DNA of 64,000 bases, taken from NCBI RefSeq assembly GCF_025823185.1, contig NZ_JACKVK010000005.1, positions 544,030 to 608,029 on the forward strand, in the 5' to 3' direction. The notes below the pieces were generated by a model. The model had not been told where the DNA came from. It made no database searches and was given only the letters and a program-made list of their open reading frames with translations. A program made the translations under genes and the position numbers. Below, one piece after another: positions 8,746 to 16,440 of the stretch. Positions within the stretch are counted from its first letter, which is position 1, and every line of letters begins with the position of its first letter. Origin of the DNA: Mycobacterium yunnanensis. GTDB taxonomy: Bacteria > Actinomycetota > Actinomycetes > Mycobacteriales > Mycobacteriaceae.

Positions 8746-10061
8746 AGACAGCACGAGCCAAGGCACGCGGCAGGCGAACGAGCTATCTCGACCGCACCTG
8801 GTTGAACCGGTGGACGGTGCTCACCATAGCGCCCATCGTCACGCCGAGTCTCGACGAATTGCGCGGCAAGATGGTCGATTTCATGACCGCCGATCCGACC
8901 CACCCGTTGTGCTGCACGCTGGAGGACGGGGGCAAGCGTTGGCGCCCGGTTCCACGTGACGAGCGATGGCGCCACGTCAAGGACACCATCGTGAGTGGTG
9001 GACCGTACTATCTCGACGATCCGTTCGCCTACCTCGACCAGCACCGACCCGACGAGGGGTCGACGGCTCCGTTCAAGGTCATGGTCGGGCCCGATTCGAT
9101 GACCTTCTACTTCCTGCACGCATGCGGTGATGCCTCGGTCTTCTCGCCGTTCTCCGTGCTGATGTCGCTTGGCGACGTCGACGGCCTCCGGGCGCTTCGG
9201 GGAGACGCCGGGCTTCCCGTCGCAACCAAGATCCTGTTCAAGGAGGCCAGGCCGCACTGGCGTGAGTGGTGGAACCACCTCCGGTCGTCGCACACCGCAC
9301 CCGCCGCGCCTGGCGATGGTGAGGCGCACCCCGTCACGCCGCGACCCAATGCCACGACGGCCGTCGGAACCGTGCTGGATGCAACTGCCTTCGCCCATGT
9401 CAAGGCGTGGCGCAAGCAAGCCATGCCCGGTGTGGCCACCACGGCACTGATGGCGTCTGCGACGTATCTCGCACTCGCCGCAGAAGGCGTACCCGTCAAC
9501 CCGCGGGGTCTCTACACCCTCGTGGACCTTCGGCGTCACCTGCCGCAGGATCAATCGTCACGACCAGGAAATCTGGCCAAGGGCGTCTTCATCCCTGCCG
9601 ATCTTGGCGATCCGACGTCGGTGGGTGCCGGGCTCAAGCAACTGGTGTCTTCGGCACGTGCGGTACCTGCGTTGTTCTCCGGCGCGCTCGCCGTAGCGCT
9701 CCGAAGGACGACGCCATCGCCGGTGGCAGGAGATCGCACCGAGGAGGTCACCATGACGTTCAACTCGATGATGCGCAATCCCGGTGCGGACGACATTCCG
9801 TGGACGGACCCGAGCGAGGCCAGCTACGTCACGATGTCGTACCCCTCGGCATCCGACGGCATCAGCGTCTCGGCGTGCGCGATCGCGGGGCGGTTGCTCT
9901 TCTCGGCGTCGTTCGACCCGAACCGAATCGACGCCCACGCGGTCGACCGCGCCCTCAAGCGACTCCTGGACATCCCTGCGCTGTTCACCGAATCGTCGAT
10001 GGCCGACGAACTGGTCGCCCCGGTGCCACAGGCGCCAGCGGGGAGCGGTGTTGGGCAGTGA
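8742..10061 (+). CDS. Condensation/acyltransferase-like protein with HxxxD motif
   Basis: The start is ATG 8742, overlapping the GT4 stop; the frame extending further upstream lies inside that gene. The 439-residue protein has a central H126-A-C-G-D130 motif at the end of a hydrophobic strand (TFYFLHACGD). This matches the HxxxD catalytic signature of the condensation, wax ester synthase/DGAT and PapA acyltransferase superfamily. Total length is also right for that two-lobed fold, and a later segment (PSASDGISVSACAIAGRLLFSAS, then a 16-residue helix) resembles the C-terminal lobe. These enzymes join an acyl thioester to an alcohol or amine. With a ketosynthase next and a glycosyltransferase before, O-acylation of a sugar is a reasonable inference. 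Family assignment rests on one motif plus context. Confidence 0.6.
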   Translation: MKTARAKARGRRTSYLDRTWLNRWTVLTIAPIVTPSLDELRGKMVDFMTADPTHPLCCTLEDGGKRWRPVPRDERWRHVKDTIVSGGPYYLDDPFAYLDQHRPDEGSTAPFKVMVGPDSMTFYFLHACGDASVFSPFSVLMSLGDVDGLRALRGDAGLPVATKILFKEARPHWREWWNHLRSSHTAPAAPGDGEAHPVTPRPNATTAVGTVLDATAFAHVKAWRKQAMPGVATTALMASATYLALAAEGVPVNPRGLYTLVDLRRHLPQDQSSRPGNLAKGVFIPADLGDPTSVGAGLKQLVSSARAVPALFSGALAVALRRTTPSPVAGDRTEEVTMTFNSMMRNPGADDIPWTDPSEASYVTMSYPSASDGISVSACAIAGRLLFSASFDPNRIDAHAVDRALKRLLDIPALFTESSMADELVAPVPQAPAGSGVGQ

Positions 10062-10114
10062 CGACCAGCTAGTGAACAGGACCTTGAACGACTGAACGAT
10101 CAGAGGAAGAAAGC

Positions 10115-11281
10115 ATGTCAGACAACGGAATTGGAGTCACCGGCCTAGGCGTCGTCAGTGGATACGGCTGGGGTCGGGAGGTGTTCTGGGACGGAATGTG
10201 CAGCGGAAAGTCCGCCGCCCGCCTGATCGGCGGTTTCGGGGCCGACGGCACCGATTCGGCCTGGATCGCCCAGATCCCCGAAGGGGGTGAGGTGGCCGAC
10301 GGCGACGGTCTGTTCGGCCGCGCGTTCATGGCGGCGGGGCGTGAGGCGATCGTCGACGCCACGGCTCGAGGATGGACGCCGGGGGATCGAGTCGGCGTGA
10401 TCTATGCGGGCTGCTTCAACGACATGTACGCATGGCGTGAGGTGAGCCGCGGCAACGCCCGCCGCGCCCGAGAATTCGTCAGGGCGTTTCCGTCCACGCC
10501 GACGGCAATGTTCATGAAGGAGTTCGGGTTTCATGGGCCGTCCTTCGAGGTGTCCGCGACCTGCTCATCCGCCAACTACGCGATGTTGACGGCCAAGGAG
10601 TGGCTCGAGCTGGGCAAGGCCGACGACGTCGTGGTGATCTCTTGCGACCTCTCGCTCACGCCCGAGGTAGTCGCCGGCTTCGTGGGCATGAAGGCCGCCG
10701 TCGTCGACGTCGAACCGCAGGACGCCTGCCGTCCGTTCCAAACGGGGAGCCGGGGGTTCCCGCCCGGCGAGGCGGCAGTGGGATTCGTGCTGTCCGCCGC
10801 GTCGCAGGACCCGTACGCCATGCTCCTCGGCGGCGCCATGACCAGCGACGGTTATCACGCGACGGGAATGGATCCGTCATACGCACAGGTGATTCGGTGC
10901 GTCACCGAAGCCATGGCCGACGCCGGCGTCGGTGCCGAGGACGTCAACTATCTCAACGCCCACGGCACCGGCACCGAACAATGCAACGCGGCCGAGGTGG
11001 CCTTCCTGGATGAGGTATTCGGTACCGCGCAGCCGTCGCTGTACGCGCTTAAGCCCCTTGTCGGCCACTGTCTCGCCAGCGCGGGTGCGGTGGAGCTGGC
11101 GGCGGGAATGATGGCATACCAACGCAAGGTGGTACCGGCGTCGAGAGTGGTCAGTGTCGGCCACCCACGGCTGCTCGACGGTCAGACGCCCTTCGACGGC
11201 GGGGTGACGCTGAAGACCTCCATGGGTATGGGTGGCTACAACTCCGCCCTCCTCGTCGGGCCACCCGTCGCCGCGGCGTGA
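10115..11281 (+). CDS. Stand-alone beta-ketoacyl synthase (thiolase-fold KAS)
   Basis: The 388-residue protein is the size of a FabF/KasA-type condensing enzyme and keeps the full catalytic set: Cys150 in SATCSSAN, His283 in NAHGTGT, Lys313 and His318 in LKPLVGHC. The GGYN sequence near the C-terminus is the usual Gly-rich loop. The ATG has a good purine-rich site (AGAGGAAGAAA). It lies 53 bp after the HxxxD acyltransferase-like gene and has no acyl carrier, ketoreductase or malonyl transferase beside it. It therefore either borrows FAS II partners or acts as a specialised acyl transferase, as some stand-alone ketosynthases do. The enzyme class is firm; the chain it makes is not known. Confidence 0.87.
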   Translation: MSDNGIGVTGLGVVSGYGWGREVFWDGMCSGKSAARLIGGFGADGTDSAWIAQIPEGGEVADGDGLFGRAFMAAGREAIVDATARGWTPGDRVGVIYAGCFNDMYAWREVSRGNARRAREFVRAFPSTPTAMFMKEFGFHGPSFEVSATCSSANYAMLTAKEWLELGKADDVVVISCDLSLTPEVVAGFVGMKAAVVDVEPQDACRPFQTGSRGFPPGEAAVGFVLSAASQDPYAMLLGGAMTSDGYHATGMDPSYAQVIRCVTEAMADAGVGAEDVNYLNAHGTGTEQCNAAEVAFLDEVFGTAQPSLYALKPLVGHCLASAGAVELAAGMMAYQRKVVPASRVVSVGHPRLLDGQTPFDGGVTLKTSMGMGGYNSALLVGPPVAAA

Positions 11282-11309
11282 TGAAACGGCGGCGTCGTTC
11301 GAGTCGGAG

Positions 11310-12241
11310 GTGACCCCGGTATTCCCCGCTTTCGGACTGGCCAAGAAAGAGGCATTCGTTACGACGTCACCGTCGACGTCCTGTGTATCGGAGGGGGCCC
11401 GGCGTCGATGGTTGCGGCCATCGCCGCGGCCAACGCAGGCAGGGTGGTCTTGGTGGCCAAACTCGCTGTCGGGCAGGCACCGTGGCGCTCCGCGGAGCCC
11501 AAGCCGCCACGGTCGTGGACGGCTGCAGTGCGCGATGCGCTGAGCTTCGACGGCATGCCGGCGGCGACGCTGAACTACCTCGACGCGGTGACCAGCGGTG
11601 TCGACGCACCTCGCCCCGCTTCGATGCCGGCGGGGTTGCCGCGGCGGACCCTTGCCGAATCACGGGAGCCGTTCGGGCCGGTGCCGCCCTTTCGTGGCTG
11701 CGACATCCCGAGCTGGAACCATGACTGCCTGAACTCCAGATACTGGTCGATCTACACCCGGGCCACCGTGCCGGGAACGCGGGAACTCATCCTGCCGACC
11801 GGTAGGCGGATCGAGGTCGGCATGATCGGAGGTCAGCCCGACGACTGGTCGGCGACGACTCCATCTGCGTGGTTGGGCATCCGCGCGCGCACGTGCGGAG
11901 TGATGACGATGTACGCGGATTATCTGCACCACTTGGTGTTCGACGACGACGGTCAGGTCATCGGAGCTGCGTTCGGCAACCACACGGTCCGTGTGCACGA
12001 CGGGGTCGCCTTCGCGTCGACTCCACAGGCGTCCGACGACTCCGTCCTGGGCGAAGCGTGGCGGTGGCCCGACGCCCAGCTCGGGCTGACCAGCGCCGTC
12101 GCCAGCCGGTTCGGCCGCCTCGAGCTGGTGACCAGCGGCGAGACCAAGCCGGTGTCGTCGGCGCGAATGGCCGTCTCCGAGGCCGTGGCGCGGAGTTCGG
12201 GTCTAGGTCGCGCCACCAGGCGTCACAGATCGTCGAGGTAG
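11310..12241 (+). pseudogene. FAD-binding oxidoreductase-like gene, apparent single-base frameshift
   Basis: The GTG 11310 frame reads a plausible N-terminus (TPVFPAFGLAKKEAF) up to about 11357. From there the protein sense continues only in another frame, as RYDVTVDVLCIGGGPAS. That is the Rossmann beta strand and Gly-rich FAD loop, and it runs to the stop at 12241. Restoring one C at about 11357 would join the two into one protein of about 310 residues. In the second frame the first ATG (11408) falls after the GGGPAS loop, and no start precedes it, so the intact FAD site cannot be made from it. The C-terminal part lacks a recognisable second FAD motif and overlaps the convergent regulator gene by 19 bp. 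It may be a pseudogene or a sequencing error. It probably worked with the ketosynthase, from which it is 28 bp away. Confidence 0.65.
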
Positions 12242-12915
12242 ATGATGCCGTCTTGAATGGCGCGCGCGACCAGAGCGGACTTCGTCGGAGCAGCGCGTCC
12301 GACCGCGGCGTACTTGGCCCGCACTCGTTGCAAATGGGTTCGAACGGTCGTCGACGAGATGGCAAGCTTCTGCCCGACGAGATCCTTGCTCTCGGTTTGG
12401 AACCAGGCGATGAGGACTTCCTTTTCCCGCGGACCGAGTTTGGGTCTGCCGACGCTCCTGTCGTGAAAGATCGCCTTGGCCATCCGTGGGCCCACGTAGG
12501 GCTCGTTGGCCAGAGCCGCACGAATGGCGTCGACCAGATGAGACCGTCCTTCGGACTTCACGATGAACGTGACGGCGCCCAACTCCAGGCACCGCAGGAT
12601 CACCTCGTCACCCGCCAGATGGGAGTACACGACCACCCGGTGACCACGTGCGACCACCTTCTCCAGGCCGGCGAAATCTGGTCGGTGCGAACGCTGTTCG
12701 AGGTCGAAGACCACGACGGCGGGCGGGCCCGTCCCATGGGCGCCGAGGAACTCCGAGGTCACACTGAATCCGGTGGCCACACTGATCGGTGGGTCTGCCT
12801 GCTGGCACCAGATCTGCACGGCCATCTGAATGGCATCGTGATCGTCGATGACCACGATCGGCATCGGGTGGGCAATCTGCGATTCTTCTGTCATGTTCCC
12901 CCGTTCGATCCTCAT
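12223..12915 (-). CDS. NarL/LuxR-type two-component response regulator
   Basis: ATG 12915 overlaps the stop of the kinase gene by 4 bp (ATGA), giving 230 residues; a start at 12894 is also possible. The receiver domain (about 18-140) has the acidic pair in VVIDDHD, the phospho-acceptor Asp71 in VVVFDLEQ and the conserved Lys in FIVKSEG. The C-terminal domain (about 155-215) is a LuxR helix-turn-helix, LGPREKEVLIAWF and then SSTTVRTHLQRVRAKY. All phosphotransfer residues are present, so it should act as a phosphorylation-controlled transcription factor, partnered with the adjacent kinase. Its target may be the glycan/acyl operon it converges on, but no operator could be tied to it. Confidence 0.92.
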   Translation of the reverse strand: MRIERGNMTEESQIAHPMPIVVIDDHDAIQMAVQIWCQQADPPISVATGFSVTSEFLGAHGTGPPAVVVFDLEQRSHRPDFAGLEKVVARGHRVVVYSHLAGDEVILRCLELGAVTFIVKSEGRSHLVDAIRAALANEPYVGPRMAKAIFHDRSVGRPKLGPREKEVLIAWFQTESKDLVGQKLAISSTTVRTHLQRVRAKYAAVGRAAPTKSALVARAIQDGIIYLDDL

Positions 12916-15194
12916 CCCGCGCGCAGCGTCCACCACATGGTGTCGTCTGCGACGACGACTTCCGCCTCCCCCGGCGGTCGTCGCGCGTTGATCCAGGTAG
13001 TTTCGGACACGTCACACACCACGCTGAGATCGACTTTGGTCTGCGCGGCCGTCAGGACGACTCTGGCCCAGGAGTTGGCCTGCTCGAGCACGGCGTCGAC
13101 GTGTCTCAGCACGTCCTCGACGGTGTCGTCGTCGAGCGCGGGAAGATCGCGGTCGACGTGTGCGGTGACGCTCACGCCGCGTCGTTCGGCCTTTCCGATG
13201 AGCGCCTGGATCTGCCGTGACAGGTCGCTTGCCTCCGCACCGGACTGGTCGAATAGCGTTCGGAGCCGTTGGCATTCGGCCCGCGCCCGGCGCCGGACGT
13301 CCTCGGTGATCGGGCCACCCCCGGCCAGCCCCCGCAGCAGTGGAATCAGGCGATCCACGGTGTCTGAGCGGGCGCGGACGCACTCGGACTGCAGAGCCGA
13401 GGCAATGGCCTCGGCGGTCTGCAGACCTAGCTGAGCTTCGTTCTCTCGGCGTGCCCTGCGGACCGCGTCGAGGACTGATGCACCGATGAGACTGATCGCG
13501 ATCTGGGGGATGAGGAACGCCGACGTCGCGATGCCGAGATCGGCGGCCATGCGGACGGACGGCTCTCGGAGGACGTCGAACGCCGCGGGAATCACCCAGA
13601 CCACCAGCAGGATCGTGACACTACTGCCGGCGGGTAGCCCGAAGAGCAGGAGAAGGAGACCGAAGCCGACGATGCCCAGCGTCCAGTCTGCGTAGGTGTC
13701 CAGCTCCAGAGGGTCCAGCGTGCCGTGTTGGATCACGGCGGTCGCCGCCAACACCGCCGAGACGGTCCAGCCCGCCCACCGGACGCCACGTAGCGCCCGT
13801 GGGAGCGCGGCAAGTATGCACGACGTCATTGCGATGCCGAGACCTATTTGGACGTGGGCGACGGTGTGGTCGGTCGGGCTGCGCCACAACCCGATTGCCG
13901 TGAGAAGGGCCGACGCGACGACCAGTGCCAAACCGTACCGTGATCGGAGGCCGGGGATCGTGTCGTCGTCGACCGCGCGATCACCGGAATGGCGCGCCGG
14001 AACGCCTTCTCGTTCGGTGGACCATCGCAGCTCGACGGTCGTGCCGACGTCGGGCGTCGAATGGACGGTGGCGCCGCCGCCGATCCGGTGCATCCGCTCG
14101 ACGATCGACTCGCGAATACCGTGGCCGCTGGACGGTGTGGGCACGAAACCCCCTCCGTCGTCGTTGATCTCGACGCATTGCCAACCCGTGTAGATGGTCG
14201 TGAGCGTCGCGCCCGCGTGACGGTCGACGTTGTTGAGCGCCTCGCGTGTCGCGGCGCAAATCGCCTGCGCCCGTTGACCGTCCAATAAGAGGTGGTCGAG
14301 CCCGGTGAACTCGACGGGGAGGTCTACGTACGCGGACGCCTCCGTGCGCAACAGCGTCACCAGGTCGACCGGTGCGCTGCCGTACGCGTACGGGTTGGTC
14401 TGCAGGACCACGATGTCGCGCGCGGCTCGTGCGGCCAGCCGCCGCTCGGGCACGTGGGCAGTCTGTGCGACCAAGAGCAGGGTGGCCGCAGCCGTGTCAT
14501 GGAGCATGGCGACGTGCTCGCGCTCTGCCCGTCGCACGGCTTCCGCGACGCTGACGCCCATCTTCGTCGGCGCGTGACGTTGATGCAGGCGGTCGGAAGT
14601 CCTCGCCACGTGTTCGATCGTCAGGCGCAACATCACACCCACGGCCCAGCCGCCGAGGACCGCAGGTACACAGATAAGCGCGCCGTCGACCCCCGTGAGC
14701 ATCGTCGCTCCATACGCGAGGGCGCCCGCGCTGAGCGCCGAGGCCGCCAGAGACCACCTCACCCGCAGTTGGACCGCAAGGGTGCCCGTCGAGACGACGA
14801 CGATCGCCACCGGCGCACTGACCGCTCGAGTCAGCTCGGTCGCGGGTATGAGCGCCGGCAGGCTGGCGCCCGCGACGACGATCCACGCGACGTCGCATCC
14901 GGTTGCGACGCGCGACCGCGAGCGGCTGGCCAGTCGGTACACCGACCAGCCCGCCACGGCAGCCATCAACGACGTGCCGTAGATGCCGGGGACACCAGTT
15001 TCGACCGGTGCGAGCAAGGCGACCATGGCTGCGGCCAGACAGGAGCAATGCCGCGCGACGGTGACGATGCCCGCAATCTGCTGCCGCACTTCGTGCCGAG
15101 ACACCTCGCGCGACGTGGTGGTCGTACGCGCAGAGGCTGCGCCAAGGTGCGTCCCGGCACGGAGGATCCCGACCGTGTCCCCGATCGCCCCCAT
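12912..15194 (-). CDS. Tandem histidine kinase with an intact and a degenerate kinase module
   Basis: From ATG 15194 the protein is 760 residues (a TTG 36 bp upstream is possible). The first half has four to six membrane segments (about 45-195), then a HisKA_3-type dimerisation helix with His232 in MLHDTAAATL. A HATPase domain follows with N-box REALNNVDRHAG and G-box INDDGGGF and SGHGIRESI. The second half repeats the layout: about six membrane segments (400-560), then a helix pair reading RARSDTVDRLIPLL, where the phospho-acceptor His position holds Ser. The ATPase-like tail that follows has no recognisable N- or G-box. NarL-type kinases usually have one module in 350-600 residues. The second half is probably a sensory or scaffolding pseudo-kinase. 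It forms an operon with the downstream regulator. Confidence 0.88.
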   Translation of the reverse strand: MGAIGDTVGILRAGTHLGAASARTTTTSREVSRHEVRQQIAGIVTVARHCSCLAAAMVALLAPVETGVPGIYGTSLMAAVAGWSVYRLASRSRSRVATGCDVAWIVVAGASLPALIPATELTRAVSAPVAIVVVSTGTLAVQLRVRWSLAASALSAGALAYGATMLTGVDGALICVPAVLGGWAVGVMLRLTIEHVARTSDRLHQRHAPTKMGVSVAEAVRRAEREHVAMLHDTAAATLLLVAQTAHVPERRLAARAARDIVVLQTNPYAYGSAPVDLVTLLRTEASAYVDLPVEFTGLDHLLLDGQRAQAICAATREALNNVDRHAGATLTTIYTGWQCVEINDDGGGFVPTPSSGHGIRESIVERMHRIGGGATVHSTPDVGTTVELRWSTEREGVPARHSGDRAVDDDTIPGLRSRYGLALVVASALLTAIGLWRSPTDHTVAHVQIGLGIAMTSCILAALPRALRGVRWAGWTVSAVLAATAVIQHGTLDPLELDTYADWTLGIVGFGLLLLLFGLPAGSSVTILLVVWVIPAAFDVLREPSVRMAADLGIATSAFLIPQIAISLIGASVLDAVRRARRENEAQLGLQTAEAIASALQSECVRARSDTVDRLIPLLRGLAGGGPITEDVRRRARAECQRLRTLFDQSGAEASDLSRQIQALIGKAERRGVSVTAHVDRDLPALDDDTVEDVLRHVDAVLEQANSWARVVLTAAQTKVDLSVVCDVSETTWINARRPPGEAEVVVADDTMWWTLRAG

Positions 15195-15512
15195 GGGAAC
15201 AAGATTAACGCCGACGTGCAGAACCAGCAACGCGTAGGGAGATGCAGAAGGAAGACGGTCAAACGCGCTATAAGCACATTACAAACGACTAATTCGCGAT
15301 TACCGCAATGTTACTTTTCGCCGTAGGCGTGCGAATATGGCGAACGGTTGACGGATCAAGCCACTAAACGAACTGAGTAATTCGCGGACGGACGCCGCGG
15401 AGGAGCGGGTTGACTGCACGCTCAGTCGCCGAACCCTGGACCCAGGGGATGACGCTCAACCCAAAAACCGGTCGTCCATGGGACGACCGGTGAGGGGGAC
15501 TGAGATTAGGTG
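15195..15512. promoter_or_regulatory. Intergenic region upstream of the kinase operon
   Basis: About 320 bp without a gene. The part from about 15265 to 15330 is clearly AT-richer than the surroundings, with a TATAGC-like element on the minus strand, and is the likely promoter region of the kinase/regulator operon. The part from about 15460 to 15491 is the terminator of the small peptide gene described separately. Between these I see no open frame with protein-like sequence. Confidence 0.45.
15463..15491 (-). terminator. Intrinsic terminator of the 36-residue peptide gene
   Basis: A perfect 11-bp inverted repeat (ACCGGTCGTCC with its complement, 3-nt loop) spans 15467-15491. Read on the minus strand it is followed at once by five T residues. 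It begins 21 bp after the stop of the peptide gene. Such a clean hairpin plus T-tract is uncommon in mycobacteria and marks the end of a discrete short transcript. Confidence 0.8.
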
Positions 15513-15623
15513 CTAGACCGGCGGGTACGCCGGGGGCGGGTAGACGCCGCGCAGACCCCACGGGATGAAGTTGAAGAAGTATTCGGCTTCGTCGCTGATG
15601 TCGTAGTCAGGATTCGGGTCCAT
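15513..15623 (-). CDS. 36-residue acidic/proline-rich peptide of unknown function
   Basis: A strong ribosome site (GGAGGT) lies 5 nt before ATG 15623; a second ATG directly upstream (15626) is less well spaced. The product starts with an acidic half (DPNPDYDISDEAEY), has an aromatic centre (FFNFIPWGLRG) and ends in YPPPAYPPV. There is no Cys, no signal peptide and no membrane-length segment. A perfect intrinsic terminator follows 21 bp after the stop, so the gene forms a very short monocistronic unit. It lies between the kinase operon and the divergent TetR gene. I do not recognise the family. A leader-like acidic part followed by a distinct C-terminal core is reminiscent of precursor peptides, but no modifying enzyme is obvious beside it. 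Confidence 0.6.
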   Translation of the reverse strand: MDPNPDYDISDEAEYFFNFIPWGLRGVYPPPAYPPV

Positions 15624-15712
15624 CATTACCTCCATAGCGGGCCGGCGTTGGTCGAAGTGTAGCCCGGGACGAACCGCGGTAAACAGTGGATGAGGACGAT
15701 TCCCTAGACTGG

Positions 15713-15728
15713 CCAACCAGTTGATTGG
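15713..15728. promoter_or_regulatory. Candidate TetR operator
   Basis: CCAACCA-GT-TGATTGG is a near-perfect palindrome (6 of 7 bases matching in each arm). It lies 40 bp upstream of the TetR start and about 90 bp upstream of the small peptide gene on the other strand. Position and symmetry fit an autoregulatory TetR site. Binding is inferred, not shown. Confidence 0.45.
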
Positions 15729-15768
15729 TACCCCGGGAGCAGGCCCGGCCTACGTAGAGTGAGCCCTC

Positions 15769-16431
15769 ATGTCCACCACCGAGCCAGACTCCCTTCGCGC
15801 CAACGGCCTGACCCGTCGGGAGGAGCTGCTCGCCGTCGCCACCAAGTTGTTCGCGGCGCGCGGGTACCACGGCACTCGGATGGACGACGTCGCCGACGCG
15901 GTCGGTCTGAACAAGGCGACTGTGTACCACTACTACGCCAGCAAGTCGCTGATCCTGTTCGACATCTGCAAGAGTGCCGCCGACTTCACCGTCGAGGCCT
16001 TGCACGACGACCCGTCGGCATCGGCGCGCGAGATGATCTACCACTTCACCCGCCGACTGCTCGTCGGGATCGCCTCCGACATCGAGCGGGGGGCCGTCTA
16101 CTTCCAAGAGGCGCCCTACATCACGGAGTGGTTCACCGAGGAGCAGGTGGCCTACATCCGCAAGGCCGAGAGCTCGGTGTACGAGCACGTCCGCGACGTC
16201 ATCGACCGCGGCATCGCGAGCGGCGAGTTCTACGACTGCGACTCCCACGTGCTGGCCCTCGGCTACATCGGCATGACGCTGGGGTCCTACCGCTGGCTCC
16301 GGCCGCAGGGCCGGCGGACGGCCCAAGAGATCGCCGTCGAGTTCAGCACCGCGCTGCTCCGCGGTCTCATTCGCGACGAAGCGGTGCGCACCGAGGCACC
16401 GCTCGGCATCGACGTCGCCAGCGAGGCGTAG
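15769..16431 (+). CDS. TetR-family transcriptional regulator
   Basis: The 220-residue protein has the N-terminal TetR DNA-binding domain at about residues 18-65, with the helix-turn-helix seen in MDDVADAVGLNKATVYHYYASK. This is followed by an all-helical ligand-binding half typical of the family. It lies 9 bp before the acyl-CoA dehydrogenase gene and is presumably co-transcribed with it. This arrangement points to a repressor released by an acyl-CoA or related ligand. A palindrome upstream (15713-15728) is a candidate site for autoregulation. Confidence 0.92.
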   Translation: MSTTEPDSLRANGLTRREELLAVATKLFAARGYHGTRMDDVADAVGLNKATVYHYYASKSLILFDICKSAADFTVEALHDDPSASAREMIYHFTRRLLVGIASDIERGAVYFQEAPYITEWFTEEQVAYIRKAESSVYEHVRDVIDRGIASGEFYDCDSHVLALGYIGMTLGSYRWLRPQGRRTAQEIAVEFSTALLRGLIRDEAVRTEAPLGIDVASEA

Positions 16432-16440
16432 AACGGTCTG

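Noticed and set aside
11869..13434. 521-codon plus-strand frame opposite the regulator and kinase genes
   Set aside because: The other strand encodes a recognisable response regulator and kinase; this is an antisense shadow.
15364..15561. 65-codon minus-strand frame overlapping the terminator and peptide gene
   Set aside because: It crosses a perfect intrinsic terminator and overlaps the better-supported peptide gene in another frame.
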